A stretch of DNA of 64,000 nt from Pseudomonas lutea (GTDB lineage Bacteria > Pseudomonadota > Gammaproteobacteria > Pseudomonadales > Pseudomonadaceae): positions 2,294,001 through 2,358,000 of the forward strand of contig NZ_JRMB01000001.1 of the NCBI RefSeq assembly GCF_000759445.1, written 5' to 3'. Position 1 is the stretch's first letter. Every line of letters begins with the position of its first letter. Made by a program: the position numbers and the translations under genes. This document shows, in pieces, positions 63,995-64,000 of the stretch. Below the pieces are notes generated by a model. It did not search any database. It was not told the DNA's origin and saw only the letters and a list, made by a program, of their open reading frames with translations.

Positions 63995-64000
63995 GGCTTT

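Overview
The window is Pseudomonas chromosome, probably from the P. syringae group or a close relative. Evidence: a cobO-to-cobC vitamin B12 operon behind a cobalamin riboswitch; the syntenic run hda, AI-2E-type permease, DUF2066, purM, purN, DUF3108, mazG, relA, rlmD, cysM; a GacS at the far end; and many Pseudomonas-type REP doublets. No rRNA, tRNA, CRISPR, integrase or intact transposase was seen.

Region 1 (1-8.0 kb) is one leftward cobalamin operon: cobO, cobB, bluB, cbiB, cobD, cobQ, cobU, cobT and the first codons of a cobC-like phosphatase. Most genes overlap by a few bases, and all follow a promoter and B12 riboswitch at 7.8-8.03 kb. Region 2 (8.1-24 kb) is core genome: two NlpC/P60 lipoproteins, a sirtuin, hda, a permease, DUF2066, purine synthesis genes, a 62-codon unknown gene, DUF2058, mazG, relA, rlmD and cysM. 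REP doublets and an 85-bp tandem repeat fill the gaps.

Region 3 (24.1-60.9 kb) is about 37 kb lying between cysM and gacS. In E. coli barA (the gacS counterpart) sits beside rlmD-relA-mazG, and in P. aeruginosa only pirRSA separates gacS from cysM. The segment holds a large hybrid histidine kinase, a LysR-linked oxidoreductase pair, a contact-dependent inhibition (CDI) island, a GST/TetR pair with clear operators, gene relics, two divergent lipoproteins and an OmpR-type two-component system. Region 4 is gacS and a REP-rich tail.

The most interesting part is the CDI island (31.5-52.6 kb, all leftward). A complete cdiB-cdiA-cdiI set is followed by at least six displaced toxin/immunity modules. 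One orphan carries 3.7 kb of cdiA 3' sequence, of which 1.42 kb nearly matches the main cdiA, which would permit toxin switching by recombination. Several orphan toxins are broken (in-frame TAG at 40006, in-frame TGA at 33540, missing N-termini), while the immunity genes next to them are mostly intact. One immunity gene is split at a run of seven G, which could be phase variation. The layout looks like an archive of immunities from past CdiA tips, with toxin activity decaying and protection kept.
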